Source: Auanema rhodensis (taxonomy: Eukaryota > Nematoda > Chromadorea > Rhabditida > Rhabditidae). From it: a DNA stretch of 64,000 bases. Positions 36,699-51,694 of this stretch are shown here, piece by piece. The stretch's first letter is position 1, and each line of letters starts with the position of its first letter. A program made the position numbers and the translations under genes. The DNA is taken from NCBI GenBank assembly GCA_964057225.1, contig CAXKVF010000092.1, forward strand, positions 79,473 to 143,472, given 5' to 3'. The notes beneath the pieces were generated by a model. It saw nothing but the letters and a program-made list of their open reading frames with translations. It did not search any database and was not told the origin of the DNA.

Positions 36699-38293
36699 GG
36701 CACTTGGTATGTAACTCGCTTCACGTGAAAGATAAAGAGATGCGGTTTTCAAAATTAGATTCCCCATGTCCATATTAGTCTAAAAACAAATTTTTATTGA
36801 TATTGGTTCATGGTAACCATGACTTTGAAATTTACGTGAACTTTAATTTATGCTAATTAAATGTACACGTGATGTGCACTTGGTGTGTAACTCGCTTCAC
36901 GTGAAAGATAAAGAGATGCGGTTTTCAAAATTAGATTCCCCATGTCCATATTAGTCTAAAAACAAATTTTTATTGATATTGGTGCATGGTAACCATGACT
37001 TTGAAATTTACGTGAACTTTAATTTATGCTAATTAAATGTACACGTGATGTGCACTTGGTATGTAACTCGCTTCACGTGAAAGATAAAGAGATGCGGTTT
37101 TCAAAATTAGATTCCCCATGTCCATGTTAGTCTAAAAACAAATTTTTATTGATATTGGTGCATGGTAACCATGACTTTGAAATTTACGTGAACTTTAATT
37201 TATGCTAATTAAATGTACACGTGATGTGCACTTGGTATGTAACTCGCTTCACGTGAAAGATAACGAGATGCGGTTTTCAAAATTAGATTCCCCATGTCCA
37301 TATTAGTCTAAAAACAAATTTTTATTGATATTGGTGCATGGTAACCATGACTTTGAAATTTACGTGAACTTTAATTTATGCTAATTAAATGTACACGTGA
37401 TGTGCACTTGGTATGTAACTCGCTTCACGTGAAAGATAAAGAGATGCGGTTTTCAAAATTAGATTCCCCATGTCCATATTAGTCTAAAAACAAATTTTTA
37501 TTGATATTGGTGCATGGTAACCATGACTTTGAATTTTACGTGAACTTTAATTTATGCTAATTAAATGTACACGTGATGTGCACTTGGTATGTAACTCGCT
37601 TCACGTGAAAGATAAAGAGATGCGGTTTTCAAAATTAGATTCCCCATGTCCATATTAGTCTAAAAACAAATTTTTATTGATATTGGTTCATGGTAACCAT
37701 GACTTTGAAATTTACGTGAACTTTAATTTATGCTAATTAAATGTACACGTGATGTGCACTTGGTATGTAACTCGCTTCACGTGAAAGATAAAGAGATGCG
37801 GTTTTCAAAATTAGATTCCCCATGTCCATGTTAGTCTAAAAACAAATTTTTATTGATATTGGTGCATGGTAACCATGACTTTGAAATTTACGTGAACTTT
37901 AATTTATGCTAATTAAATGTACACGTGATGTGCACTTGGTATGTAACTCGCTTCACGTGAAAGATAACGAGATGCGGTTTTCAAAATTAGATTCCCCATG
38001 TCCATATTAGTCTAAAAACAAATTTTTATTGATATTGGTGCATGGTAACCATGACTTTGAAATTTACGTGAACTTTAATTTATGCTAATTAAATGTACAC
38101 GTGATGGGCACTTGGTATGTAACTCGCTTCACGTGAAAGATAAAGAGATGCGGTTTTCAAAATTAGATTCCCCATGTCCATATTAGTCTAAAAACAAATT
38201 TTTATTGATATTGGTTCATGGTAACCATGACTTTGAAATTTACGTGAACTTTAATTTATGCTAATTAAATGTACACGTGATGTGCACTTGGTG
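36699..38293 (+). repeat. 8-mer spaced repeat with 'gatgggcac' and 'ggtgtgtaac' markers
   Basis: 'gatgggcac' at 36699 and 38107 and 'ggtgtgtaac' at 36885 and 38293 both recur at 1408 bp (8 x 176). The interval overlaps the 'ccatgtt/aacgag' block described next. Confidence 0.78.
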
Positions 38294-38848
38294 TGTAACT
38301 CGCTTCACGTGAAAGATAAAGAGATGCGGTTTTCAAAATTAGATTCCCCATGTCCATATTAGTCTAAAAACAAATTTTTATTGATATTGGTTCATGGTAA
38401 CCATGACTTTGAAATTTACGTGAACTTTAATTTATGCTAATTAAATGTACACGTGATGTGCACTTGGTATGTAACTCGCTTCACGTGAAAGATAAAGAGA
38501 TGCGGTTTTCAAAATTAGATTCCCCATGTCCATATTAGTCTAAAAACAAATTTTTATTGATATTGGTGCATGGTAACCATGACTTTGAAATTTACGTGAA
38601 CTTTAATTTATGCTAATTAAATGTACACGTGATGTGCACTTGGTATGTAACTCGCTTCACGTGAAAGATAAAGAGATGCGGTTTTCAAAATTAGATTCCC
38701 CATGTCCATGTTAGTCTAAAAACAAATTTTTATTGATATTGGTGCATGGTAACCATGACTTTGAAATTTACGTGAACTTTAATTTATGCTAATTAAATGT
38801 ACACGTGATGTGCACTTGGTATGTAACTCGCTTCACGTGAAAGATAAC
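37126..38848 (+). repeat. 'ccatgttag' plus 'gataacgag' block, three copies
   Basis: The pair of variants 'tccatgttag' (37126, 37830, 38710) and 'gataacgag' (37264, 37968, 38848) repeats at 704 bp (4 monomers) and then 880 bp (5 monomers), with the pair always 138 bp apart. One block, three copies, two unit lengths, as expected from out-of-register exchange. Confidence 0.78.
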
Positions 38849-39401
38849 GAGATGCGGTTTTCAAAATTAGATTCCCCATGTCCATATTAGTCTAAAAACA
38901 AATTTTTATTGATATTGGTGCATGGTAACCATGACTTTGAAATTTACGTGAACTTTAATTTATGCTAATTAAATGTACACGTGATGTGCACTTGGTATGT
39001 AACTCGCTTCACGTGAAAGATAAAGAGATGCGGTTTTCAAAATTAGATTCCCCATGTCCATATTAGTCTAAAAACAAATTTTTATTGATATTGGTGCATG
39101 GTAACCATGACTTTGAATTTTACGTGAACTTTAATTTATGCTAATTAAATGTACACGTGATGTGCACTTGGTATGTAACTCGCTTCACGTGAAAGATAAA
39201 GAGATGCGGTTTTCAAAATTAGATTCCCCATGTCCATATTAGTCTAAAAACAAATTTTTATTGATATTGGTTCATGGTAACCATGACTTTGAAATTTACG
39301 TGAACTTTAATTTATGCTAATTAAATGTACACGTGATGTGCACTTGGTATGTAACTCGCTTCACGTGAAAGATGAAGAGATGCGGTTTTCAAAATTAGAT
39401 T

Positions 39402-40986
39402 ACCCATGTCCATATTAGTCTAAAAACAAATTTTTATTGATATTGGTGCATGGTAACCATGACTTTGAAATTTACGTGAACTTTAATTTATGCTAATTAA
39501 ATGTACACGTGATGTGCACTTGGTATGTAACTCGCTTCACGTGAAAGATAAAGAGATGCGGTTTTCAAAATTAGATTCCCCATGTCCATATTAGTCTAAA
39601 AACAAATTTTTATTGATATTGGTGCATGGTAACCATGACTTTGAAATTTACGTGAACTTTAATTTATGCTAATTAAATGTACACGTGATGTGCACTTGGT
39701 ATGTAACTCGCTTCACGTGAAAGATAAAGAGATGCGGTTTTCAAAATTAGATTCCCCATGTCCATATTAGTCTAAAAACAAATTTTTATTGATATTGGTT
39801 CATGGTAACCATGACTTTGAAATTTACGTGAACTTTAATTTATGCTAATTAAATGTACACGTGATGTGCACTTGGTATGTAACTCGCTTCACGTGAAAGA
39901 TAAAGAGATGCGGTTTTCAAAATTAGATTCCCCATGTCCATATTAGTCTAAAAACAAATTTTTATTGATATTGGTGCATGGTAACCATGACTTTGAAATT
40001 TACGTGAACTTTAATTTATGCTAATTAAATGTACACGTGATGTGCACTTGGTATGTAACTCGCTTCACGTGAAAGATAAAGAGATGCGGTTTTCAAAATT
40101 AGATTCCCCATGTCCATATTAGTCTAAAAACAAATTTTTATTGATATTGGTGCATGGTAACCATGACTTTGAAATTTACGTGAACTTTAATTTATGCTAA
40201 TTAAATGTACACGTGATGTGCACTTGGTATGTAACTCGCTTCACGTGAAAGATAAAGAGATGCGGTTTTCAAAATTAGATTCCCCATGTCCATATTAGTC
40301 TAAAAACAAATTTTTATTGATATTGGTTCATGGTAACCATGACTTTGAAATTTACGTGAACTTTAATTTATGCTAATTAAATGTACACGTGATGTGCACT
40401 TGGTATGTAACTCGCTTCACGTGAAAGATAAAGAGATGCGGTTTTCAAAATTAGATTCCCCATGTCCATATTAGTCTAAAAACAAATTTTTATTGATATT
40501 GGTGCATGGTAACCATGACTTTGAAATTTACGTGAACTTTAATTTATGCTAATTAAATGTACACGTGATGTGCACTTGGTATGTAACTCGCTTCACGTGA
40601 AAGATAAAGAGATGCGGTTTTCAAAATTAGATTCCCCATGTCCATATTAGTCTAAAAACAAATTTTTATTGATATTGGTGCATGGTAACCATGACTTTGA
40701 AATTTACGTGAACTTTAATTTATGCTAATTAAATGTACACGTGATGTGCACTTGGTATGTAACTCGCTTCACGTGAAAGATAAAGAGATGCGGTTTTCAA
40801 AATTAGATTCCCCATGTCCATATTAGTCTAAAAACAAATTTTTATTGATATTGGTTCATGGTAACCATGACTTTGAAATTTACGTGAACTTTAATTTATG
40901 CTAATTAAATGTACACGTGATGTGCACTTGGTATGTAACTCGCTTCACGTGAAAGATGAAGAGATGCGGTTTTCAAAATTAGATTA
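39402..40986 (+). repeat. 9-mer spaced repeat marked by 'gattaccca'
   Basis: The substitution 'attagattaccca' occurs at 39402 and 40986, 1584 bp or nine monomers apart, each time preceded by the 'gatgaag' variant. Nearby, 'catgtctatatt' recurs at 41699, 42755 and 43107 (6 and 2 monomers). Confidence 0.7.
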
Positions 40987-43900
40987 CCCATGTCCATATT
41001 AGTCTAAAAACAAATTTTTATTGATATTGGTGCATGGTAACCATGACTTTGAAATTTACGTGAACTTTAATTTATGCTAATTAAATGTACACGTGATGTG
41101 CACTTGGTATGTAACTCGCTTCACGTGAAAGATAAAGAGATGCGGTTTTCAAAATTAGATTCCCCATGTCCATATTAGTCTAAAAACAAATTTTTATTGA
41201 TATTGGTGCATGGTAACCATGACTTTGAAATTTACGTGAACTTTAATTTATGCTAATTAAATGTACACGTGATGTGCACTTGGTATGTAACTCGCTTCAC
41301 GTGAAAGATAAAGAGATGCGGTTTTCAAAATTAGATTCCCCATGTCCATATTAGTCTAAAAACAAATTTTTATTGATATTGGTGCATGGTAACCATGACT
41401 TTGAAATTTACGTGAACTTTAATTTATGCTAATTAAATGTACACGTGATGTGCACTTGGTATGTAACTCGCTTCACGTGAAAGATAAAGAGATGCGGTTT
41501 TCAAAATTAGATTCCCCATGTCCATATTAGTCTAAAAACAAATTTTTATTGATATTGGTTCATGGTAACCATGACTTTGAAATTTACGTGAACTTTAATT
41601 TATGCTAATTAAATGTACACGTGATGTGCACTTGGTATGTAACTCGCTTCACGTGAAAGATGAAGAGATGCGGTTTTCAAAATTAGATTCCCCATGTCTA
41701 TATTAGTCTAAAAACAAATTTTTATTGATATTGGTGCATGGTAACCATGACTTTGAAATTTACGTGAACTTTAATTTATGCTAATTAAATGTACACGTGA
41801 TGTGCACTTGGTATGTAACTCGCTTCACGTGAAAGATAAAGAGATGCGGTTTTCAAAATTAGATTCCCCATGTCCATATTAGTCTAAAAACAAATTTTTA
41901 TTGATATTGGTGCATGGTAACCATGACTTTGAAATTTACGTGAACTTTAATTTATGCTAATTAAATGTACACGTGATGTGCACTTGGTATGTAACTCGCT
42001 TCACGTGAAAGATAAAGAGATGCGGTTTTCAAAATTAGATTCCCCATGTCCATATTAGTCTAAAAACAAATTTTTATTGATATTGGTTCATGGTAACCAT
42101 GACTTTGAAATTTACGTGAACTTTAATTTATGCTAATTAAATGTACACGTGATGTGCACTTGGTATGTAACTCGCTTCACGTGAAAGATGAAGAGATGCG
42201 GTTTTCAAAATTAGATTCCCCATGTCCATATTAGTCTAAAAACAAATTTTTATTGATATTGGTGCATGGTAACCATGACTTTGAAATTTACGTGAACTTT
42301 AATTTATGCTAATTAAATGTACACGTGATGTGCACTTGGTATGTAACTCGCTTCACGTGAAAGATAAAGAGATGCGGTTTTCAAAATTAGATTCCCCATG
42401 TCCATATTAGTCTAAAAACAAATTTTTATTGATATTGGTGCATGGTAACCATGACTTTGAAATTTACGTGAACTTTAATTTATGCTAATTAAATGTACAC
42501 GTGATGTGCACTTGGTATGTAACTCGCTTCACGTGAAAGATAAAGAGATGCGGTTTTCAAAATTAGATTCCCCATGTCCATATTAGTCTAAAAACAAATT
42601 TTTATTGATATTGGTGCATGGTAACCATGACTTTGAAATTTACGTGAACTTTAATTTATGCTAATTAAATGTACACGTGATGTGCACTTGGTATGTAACT
42701 CGCTTCACGTGAAAGATGAAGAGATGCGGTTTTCAAAATTAGATTCCCCATGTCTATATTAGTCTAAAAACAAATTTTTATTGATATTGGTGCATGGTAA
42801 CCATGACTTTGAAATTTACGTGAACTTTAATTTATGCTAATTAAATGTACACGTGATGTGCACTTGGTATGTAACTCGCTTCACGTGAAAGATAAAGAGA
42901 TGCGGTTTTCAAAATTAGATTCCCCATGTCCATATTAGTCTAAAAACAAATTTTTATTGATATTGGTGCATGGTAACCATGACTTTGAAATTTACGTGAA
43001 CTTTAATTTATGCTAATTAAATGTACACGTGATGTGCACTTGGTATGTAACTCGCTTCACGTGAAAGATGAAGAGATGCGGTTTTCAAAATTAGATTCCC
43101 CATGTCTATATTAGTCTAAAAACAAATTTTTATTGATATTGGTGCATGGTAACCATGACTTTGAAATTTACGTGAACTTTAATTTATGCTAATTAAATGT
43201 ACACGTGATGTGCACTTGGTATGTAACTCGCTTCACGTGAAAGATAAAGAGATGCGGTTTTCAAAATTAGATTCCCCATGTCCATATTAGTCTAAAAACA
43301 AATTTTTATTGATATTGGTGCATGGTAACCATGACTTTGAAATTTACGTGAACTTTAATTTATGCTAATTAAATGTACACGTGATGTGCACTTGGTATGT
43401 AACTCGCTTCACGTGAAAGATAAAGAGATGCGGTTTTCAAAATTAGATTCCCCATGTCCATATTAGTCTAAAAACAAATTTTTATTGATATTGGTTCATG
43501 GTAACCATGACTTTGAAATTTACGTGAACTTTAATTTATGCTAATTAAATGTACACGTGATGTGCACTTGGTATGTAACTCGCTTCACGTGAAAGATAAA
43601 GAGATGCGGTTTTCAAAATTAGATTCCCCATGTCCATATTAGTCTAAAAACAAATTTTTATTGATATTGGTGCATGGTAACCATGACTTTGAAATTTACG
43701 TGAACTTTAATTTATGCTAATTAAATGTACACGTGATGTGCACTTGGTATGTAACTCGCTTCACGTGAAAGATAAAGAGATGCGGTTTTCAAAATTAGAT
43801 TCCCCATGTCCATATTAGTCTAAAAACAAATTTTTATTGATATTGGTTCATGGTAACCATGACTTTGAAATTTACGTGAACTTTAATTTATGCTAATTAA

Positions 43901-44295
43901 ATGTACACGTGATGTGCACTTGGTATGTAACTCGCTTCACGTGAAAGATAAAGAGATGCGGTTTTCAAAATTAGATTCCCCATGTCCATATTAGTCTAAA
44001 AACAAATTTTTATTGATATTGATGCATGGTAACCATGACTTTGAAATTTACGTGAACTTTAATTTATGCTAATTAAATGTACACGTGATGTGCACTTGGT
44101 ATGTAACTCGCTTCACGTGAAAGATAAAGAGATGCGGTTTTCAAAATTAGATTCCCCATGTCCATATTAGTCTAAAAACAAATTTTTATTGATATTGGTG
44201 CATGGTAACCATGACTTTGAAATTTACGTGAACTTTAATTTATGCTAATTAAATGTACACGTGATGTGCACTTGGTATGTAACTCGCTTCACGTG

Positions 44296-44311
44296 AAAGA
44301 TGAAATAGATG
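44296..44311 (+). other. 1-bp insertion giving a 177-bp monomer
   Basis: 'gatgaaatagatgcgg' replaces 'gatgaagagatgcgg', one base longer. It is the only 1-bp insertion found and falls at the left edge of the 6-mer HOR domain, just before the first 'gatccccc' monomer at 44330. Confidence 0.93.
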
Positions 44312-44329
44312 CGGTTTTCAAAATTAGAT

Positions 44330-45384
44330 CCCCCATGTCCATATTAGTCTAAAAACAAATTTTTATTGATATTGGTGCATGGTAACCATGACTTTGAAAT
44401 TTACGTGAACTTTAATTTATGCTAATTAAATGTACACGTGATGTGCACTTGGTATGTAACTCGCTTCAAGTGAAAGATAAAGAGATGCGGTTTTCAAAAT
44501 TAGATTCCCCATGTCCATATTAGTCTAAAAACAAATTTTTATTAATATTGCTTCATGGTAACCATGACTTTGAAATTTACGTGAACTTTAATTTATGCTA
44601 ATTAAATGTACACGTGATGTGCACTTGGTATGTAACTCGCTTCACGTGAAAGATAAAGAGATGCGGTTTTCAAAATTAGATTTCCCATGTCCATATTAGT
44701 CTAAAAACAAATTTTTATTGATATTGGTTCATGGTAACCATGACTTTGAAATTTACGTGAACTTTAATTTATGCTAATTAAATGTACACGTGATGTGCAC
44801 TTGGTATGTAACTCGCTTCACGTGAAAGATAAAGAGATGCGGTTTTCAAAATTAGATTCCCCATGTCCATATTAGTCTAAAGGAAATTTTTATTGATATT
44901 GCTTCATGGTAACCATGACTTTGAAATTTACGTGAACTTTAATTTATGCTAATTAAATGTACACGTGATGTGCACTTGGTATGTAACTCGCTTCACGTGA
45001 AAGATAAAGAGATGCGGTTTTTAAAATTAGATTCCCCATGTCCATATTAGTCTAAAAACAAATTTTTATTGATATTGGTTCATGGTAACCATGACTTTGA
45101 AATTTACGTGAACTTTAATTTATGCTAATTAAATGTACACGTGATGTGCACTTGGTATGTAACTCGCTTCACGTGAAAGATAAAGAGATGCGGTTTTCAA
45201 AATTAGATTCCCCATGTCCATATTAGTCTAAAAACAAATTTTTATTGATATTGGTTCATGGTAACCATGACTTTGAAATTTACGTGAACTTTAATTTATG
45301 CTAATTAAATGTACACGTGATGTGCACTTGGTATGTAACTCGCTTCACGTGAAAGATAAAGAGATGCGGTTTTCAAAATTAGAT
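44330..45384 (+). repeat. 6-mer HOR unit (1055 bp), copy 1
   Basis: Six monomers in fixed order, each with its own marker: C at offset 24 ('gatccccc'); 'attaatattgcttc'; T at offset 25 ('gatttccc'); a 175-bp monomer with 'ctaaaggaaa' (44882) plus 'attgcttc'; 'ggtttttaaaa'; and a near-consensus monomer with T at offset 71. Unit length is 6 x 176 minus 1. The start is anchored on offset 24 of the first monomer, so the phase is arbitrary. Confidence 0.88.
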
Positions 45385-46439
45385 CCCCCATGTCCATATT
45401 AGTCTAAAAACAAATTTTTATTGATATTGGTGCATGGTAACCATGACTTTGAAATTTACGTGAACTTTAATTTATGCTAATTAAATGTACACGTGATGTG
45501 CACTTGGTATGTAACTCGCTTCACGTGAAAGATAAAGAGATGCGGTTTTCAAAATTAGATTCCCCATGTCCATATTAGTCTAAAAACAAATTTTTATTAA
45601 TATTGCTTCATGGTAACCATGACTTTGAAATTTACGTGAACTTTAATTTATGCTAATTAAATGTACACGTGATGTGCACTTGGTATGTAACTCGCTTCAC
45701 GTGAAAGATAAAGAGATGCGGTTTTCAAAATTAGATTTCCCATGTCCATATTAGTCTAAAAACAAATTTTTATTGATATTGGTTCATGGTAACCATGACT
45801 TTGAAATTTACGTGAACTTTAATTTATGCTAATTAAATGTACACGTGATGTGCACTTGGTATGTAACTCGCTTCACGTGAAAGATAAAGAGATGCGGTTT
45901 TCAAAATTAGATTCCCCATGTCCATATTAGTCTAAAGGAAATTTTTATTGATATTGCTTCATGGTAACCATGACTTTGAAATTTACGTGAACTTTAATTT
46001 ATGCTAATTAAATGTACACGTGATGTGCACTTGGTATGTAACTCGCTTCACGTGAAAGATAAAGAGATGCGGTTTTTAAAATTAGATTCCCCATGTCCAT
46101 ATTAGTCTAAAAACAAATTTTTATTGATATTGGTTCATGGTAACCATGACTTTGAAATTTACGTGAACTTTAATTTATGCTAATTAAATGTACACGTGAT
46201 GTGCACTTGGTATGTAACTCGCTTCACGTGAAAGATAAAGAGATGCGGTTTTCAAAATTAGATTCCCCATGTCCATATTAGTCTAAAAACAAATTTTTAT
46301 TGATATTGGTTCATGGTAACCATGACTTTGAAATTTACGTGAACTTTAATTTATGCTAATTAAATGTACACGTGATGTGCACTTGGTATGTAACTCGCTT
46401 CACGTGAAAGATAAAGAGATGCGGTTTTCAAAATTAGAT
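45385..46439 (+). repeat. 6-mer HOR unit, copy 2
   Basis: Same six markers in the same order ('aaagg' at 45937), directly following copy 1. The next anchor is at 46440, but that unit diverges after three monomers and becomes a nine-monomer hybrid (46440-48023) containing 'gatttcaca' and 'gataaacag'. Confidence 0.88.
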
Positions 46440-48023
46440 CCCCCATGTCCATATTAGTCTAAAAACAAATTTTTATTGATATTGGTGCATGGTAACCATG
46501 ACTTTGAAATTTACGTGAACTTTAATTTATGCTAATTAAATGTACACGTGATGTGCACTTGGTATGTAACTCGCTTCACGTGAAAGATAAAGAGATGCGG
46601 TTTTCAAAATTAGATTCCCCATGTCCATATTAGTCTAAAAACAAATTTTTATTAATATTGCTTCATGGTAACCATGACTTTGAAATTTACGTGAACTTTA
46701 ATTTATGCTAATTAAATGTACACGTGATGTGCACTTGGTATGTAACTCGCTTCACGTGAAAGATAAAGAGATGCGGTTTTCAAAATTAGATTTCACATGT
46801 CCATATTAGTCTAAAAACAAATTTTTATTGATATTGGTTCATGGTAACCATGACTTTGAAATTTACGTGAACTTTAATTTATGCTAATTAAATGTACACG
46901 TGATGTGCACTTGGTATGTAACTCGCTTCACGTGAAAGATAAAGAGATGCGGTTTTCAAAATTAGATTCCCCATGTCCATATTAGTCTAAAAACAAATTT
47001 TTATTAATATTGCTTCATGGTAACCATGACTTTGAAATTTACGTGAACTTTAATTTATGCTAATTAAATGTACACGTGATGTGCACTTGGTATGTAACTC
47101 GCTTCACGTGAAAGATAAAGAGATGCGGTTTTCAAAATTAGATTCCCCATGTCCATATTAGTCTAAAAACAAATTTTTATTGATATTGGTTCATGGTAAC
47201 CATGACTTTGAAATTTACGTGAACTTTAATTTATGCTAATTAAATGTACACGTGATGTGCACTTGGTATGTAACTCGCTTCACGTGAAAGATAAACAGAT
47301 GCGGTTTTCAAAATTAGATTCCCCATGTCCATATTAGTCTAAAAACAAATTTTTATTGATATTGGTTCATGGTAACCATGACTTTGAAATTTACGTGAAC
47401 TTTAATTTATGCTAATTAAATGTACACGTGATGTGCACTTGGTATGTAACTCGCTTCACGTGAAAGATAAAGAGATGCGGTTTTCAAAATTAGATTCCCC
47501 ATGTCCATATTAGTCTAAAAACAAATTTTTATTGATATTGCTTCATGGTAACCATGACTTTGAAATTTACGTGAACTTTAATTTATGCTAATTAAATGTA
47601 CACGTGATGTGCACTTGGTATGTAACTCGCTTCACGTGAAAGATAAAGAGATGCGGTTTTCAAAATTAGATTTCCCATGTCCATATTAGTCTAAAAACAA
47701 ATTTTTATTGATATTGGTTCATGGTAACCATGACTTTGAAATTTACGTGAACTTTAATTTATGCTAATTAAATGTACACGTGATGTGCACTTGGTATGTA
47801 ACTCGCTTCACGTGAAAGATAAAGAGATGCGGTTTTCAAAATTAGATTCCCCATGTCCATATTAGTCTAAAAACAAATTTTTATTAATATTGCTTCATGG
47901 TAACCATGACTTTGAAATTTACGTGAACTTTAATTTATGCTAATTAAATGTACACGTGATGTGCACTTGGTATGTAACTCGCTTCACGTGAAAGATAAAG
48001 AGATGCGGTTTTCAAAATTAGAT

Positions 48024-49078
48024 CCCCCATGTCCATATTAGTCTAAAAACAAATTTTTATTGATATTGGTGCATGGTAACCATGACTTTGAAATTTACGT
48101 GAACTTTAATTTATGCTAATTAAATGTACACGTGATGTGCACTTGGTATGTAACTCGCTTCACGTGAAAGATAAAGAGATGCGGTTTTCAAAATTAGATT
48201 CCCCATGTCCATATTAGTCTAAAAACAAATTTTTATTAATATTGCTTCATGGTAACCATGACTTTGAAATTTACGTGAACTTTAATTTATGCTAATTAAA
48301 TGTACACGTGATGTGCACTTGGTATGTAACTCGCTTCACGTGAAAGATAAAGAGATGCGGTTTTCAAAATTAGATTTCCCATGTCCATATTAGTCTAAAA
48401 ACAAATTTTTATTGATATTGGTTCATGGTAACCATGACTTTGAAATTTACGTGAACTTTAATTTATGCTAATTAAATGTACACGTGATGTGCACTTGGTA
48501 TGTAACTCGCTTCACGTGAAAGATAAAGAGATGCGGTTTTCAAAATTAGATTCCCCATGTCCATATTAGTCTAAAGGAAATTTTTATTGATATTGCTTCA
48601 TGGTAACCATGACTTTGAAATTTACGTGAACTTTAATTTATGCTAATTAAATGTACACGTGATGTGCACTTGGTATGTAACTCGCTTCACGTGAAAGATA
48701 AAGAGATGCGGTTTTTAAAATTAGATTCCCCATGTCCATATTAGTCTAAAAACAAATTTTTATTGATATTGGTTCATGGTAACCATGACTTTGAAATTTA
48801 CGTGAACTTTAATTTATGCTAATTAAATGTACACGTGATGTGCACTTGGTATGTAACTCGCTTCACGTGAAAGATAAAGAGATGCGGTTTTCAAAATTAG
48901 ATTCCCCATGTCCATATTAGTCTAAAAACAAATTTTTATTGATATTGGTTCATGGTAACCATGACTTTGAAATTTACGTGAACTTTAATTTATGCTAATT
49001 AAATGTACACGTGATGTGCACTTGGTATGTAACTCGCTTCACGTGAAAGATAAAGAGATGCGGTTTTCAAAATTAGAT
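48024..49078 (+). repeat. 6-mer HOR unit, copy 3
   Basis: All six markers are present in order, with 'aaagg' at 48576. The unit starting at 49079 again diverges after three monomers, this time into the 880-bp 5-mer pattern. Confidence 0.87.
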
Positions 49079-49934
49079 CCCCCATGTCCATATTAGTCTA
49101 AAAACAAATTTTTATTGATATTGGTGCATGGTAACCATGACTTTGAAATTTACGTGAACTTTAATTTATGCTAATTAAATGTACACGTGATGTGCACTTG
49201 GTATGTAACTCGCTTCACGTGAAAGATAAAGAGATGCGGTTTTCAAAATTAGATTCCCCATGTCCATATTAGTCTAAAAACAAATTTTTATTAATATTGC
49301 TTCATGGTAACCATGACTTTGAAATTTACGTGAACTTTAATTTATGCTAATTAAATGTACACGTGATGTGCACTTGGTATGTAACTCGCTTCACGTGAAA
49401 GATAAAGAGATGCGGTTTTCAAAATTAGATTTCCCATGTCCATATTAGTCTAAAAACAAATTTTTATTGATATTGGTTCATGGTAACCATGACTTTGAAA
49501 TTTACGTGAACTTTAATTTATGCTAATTAAATGTACACGTGATGTGCACTTGGTATGTAACTCGCTTCACGTGAAAGATAAAGAGATGCGGTTTTCAAAA
49601 TTAGATTCCCCATGTCCATATTAGTCTAAAAACAAATTTTTATTAATATTGCTTCATGGTAACCATGACTTTGAAATTTACGTGAACTTTAATTTATGCT
49701 AATTAAATGTACACGTGATGTGCACTTGGTATGTAACTCGCTTCACGTGAAAGATAAAGAGATGCGGTTTTCAAAATTAGATTCCCCATGTCCATATTAG
49801 TCTAAAAACAAATTTTTATTGATATTGGTTCATGGTAACCATGACTTTGAAATTTACGTGAACTTTAATTTATGCTAATTAAATGTACACGTGATGTGCA
49901 CTTGGTATGTAACTCGCTTCACGTGAAAGATAAA

Positions 49935-51694
49935 CAGATGCGGTTTTCAAAATTAGATTCCCCATGTCCATATTAGTCTAAAAACAAATTTTTATTGATA
50001 TTGGTTCATGGTAACCATGACTTTGAAATTTACGTGAACTTTAATTTATGCTAATTAAATGTACACGTGATGTGCACTTGGTATGTAACTCGCTTCACGT
50101 GAAAGATAAAGAGATGCGGTTTTCAAAATTAGATTCCCCATGTCCATATTAGTCTAAAAACAAATTTTTATTAATATTGCTTCATGGTAACCATGACTTT
50201 GAAATTTACGTGAACTTTAATTTATGCTAATTAAATGTACACGTGATGTGCACTTGGTATGTAACTCGCTTCACGTGAAAGATAAAGAGATGCGGTTTTC
50301 AAAATTAGATTTCCCATGTCCATATTAGTCTAAAAACAAATTTTTATTGATATTGGTTCATGGTAACCATGACTTTGAAATTTACGTGAACTTTAATTTA
50401 TGCTAATTAAATGTACACGTGATGTGCACTTGGTATGTAACTCGCTTCACGTGAAAGATAAAGAGATGCGGTTTTCAAAATTAGATTCCCCATGTCCATA
50501 TTAGTCTAAAAACAAATTTTTATTAATATTGCTTCATGGTAACCATGACTTTGAAATTTACGTGAACTTTAATTTATGCTAATTAAATGTACACGTGATG
50601 TGCACTTGGTATGTAACTCGCTTCACGTGAAAGATAAAGAGATGCGGTTTTCAAAATTAGATTCCCCATGTCCATATTAGTCTAAAAACAAATTTTTATT
50701 GATATTGGTTCATGGTAACCATGACTTTGAAATTTACGTGAACTTTAATTTATGCTAATTAAATGTACACGTGATGTGCACTTGGTATGTAACTCGCTTC
50801 ACGTGAAAGATAAACAGATGCGGTTTTCAAAATTAGATTCCCCATGTCCATATTAGTCTAAAAACAAATTTTTATTGATATTGGTTCATGGTAACCATGA
50901 CTTTGAAATTTACGTGAACTTTAATTTATGCTAATTAAATGTACACGTGATGTGCACTTGGTATGTAACTCGCTTCACGTGAAAGATAAAGAGATGCGGT
51001 TTTCAAAATTAGATTCCCCATGTCCATATTAGTCTAAAAACAAATTTTTATTGATATTGCTTCATGGTAACCATGACTTTGAAATTTACGTGAACTTTAA
51101 TTTATGCTAATTAAATGTACACGTGATGTGCACTTGGTATGTAACTCGCTTCACGTGAAAGATAAAGAGATGCGGTTTTCAAAATTAGATTTCCCATGTC
51201 CATATTAGTCTAAAAACAAATTTTTATTGATATTGGTTCATGGTAACCATGACTTTGAAATTTACGTGAACTTTAATTTATGCTAATTAAATGTACACGT
51301 GATGTGCACTTGGTATGTAACTCGCTTCACGTGAAAGATAAAGAGATGCGGTTTTCAAAATTAGATTCCCCATGTCCATATTAGTCTAAAAACAAATTTT
51401 TATTAATATTGCTTCATGGTAACCATGACTTTGAAATTTACGTGAACTTTAATTTATGCTAATTAAATGTACACGTGATGTGCACTTGGTATGTAACTCG
51501 CTTCACGTGAAAGATAAAGAGATGCGGTTTTCAAAATTAGATTCCCCATGTCCATATTAGTCTAAAAACAAATTTTTATTGATATTGGTTCATGGTAACC
51601 ATGACTTTGAAATTTACGTGAACTTTAATTTATGCTAATTAAATGTACACGTGATGTGCACTTGGTATGTAACTCGCTTCACGTGAAAGATAAA
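49935..51694 (+). repeat. 5-mer HOR (880 bp), two tandem units
   Basis: The marker 'gataaacag' occurs at 49935, 50815 and 51695, exactly 880 bp apart. Between them the order is T at offset 71, 'attgcttc' (with or without 'attaat'), 'gatttccc', 'attaatattgcttc', near-consensus. The same 880-bp spacing returns at 58203 and 59083. The 5-mer shares two monomer types with the 6-mer, so the two HORs probably derive from one another. Confidence 0.85.
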
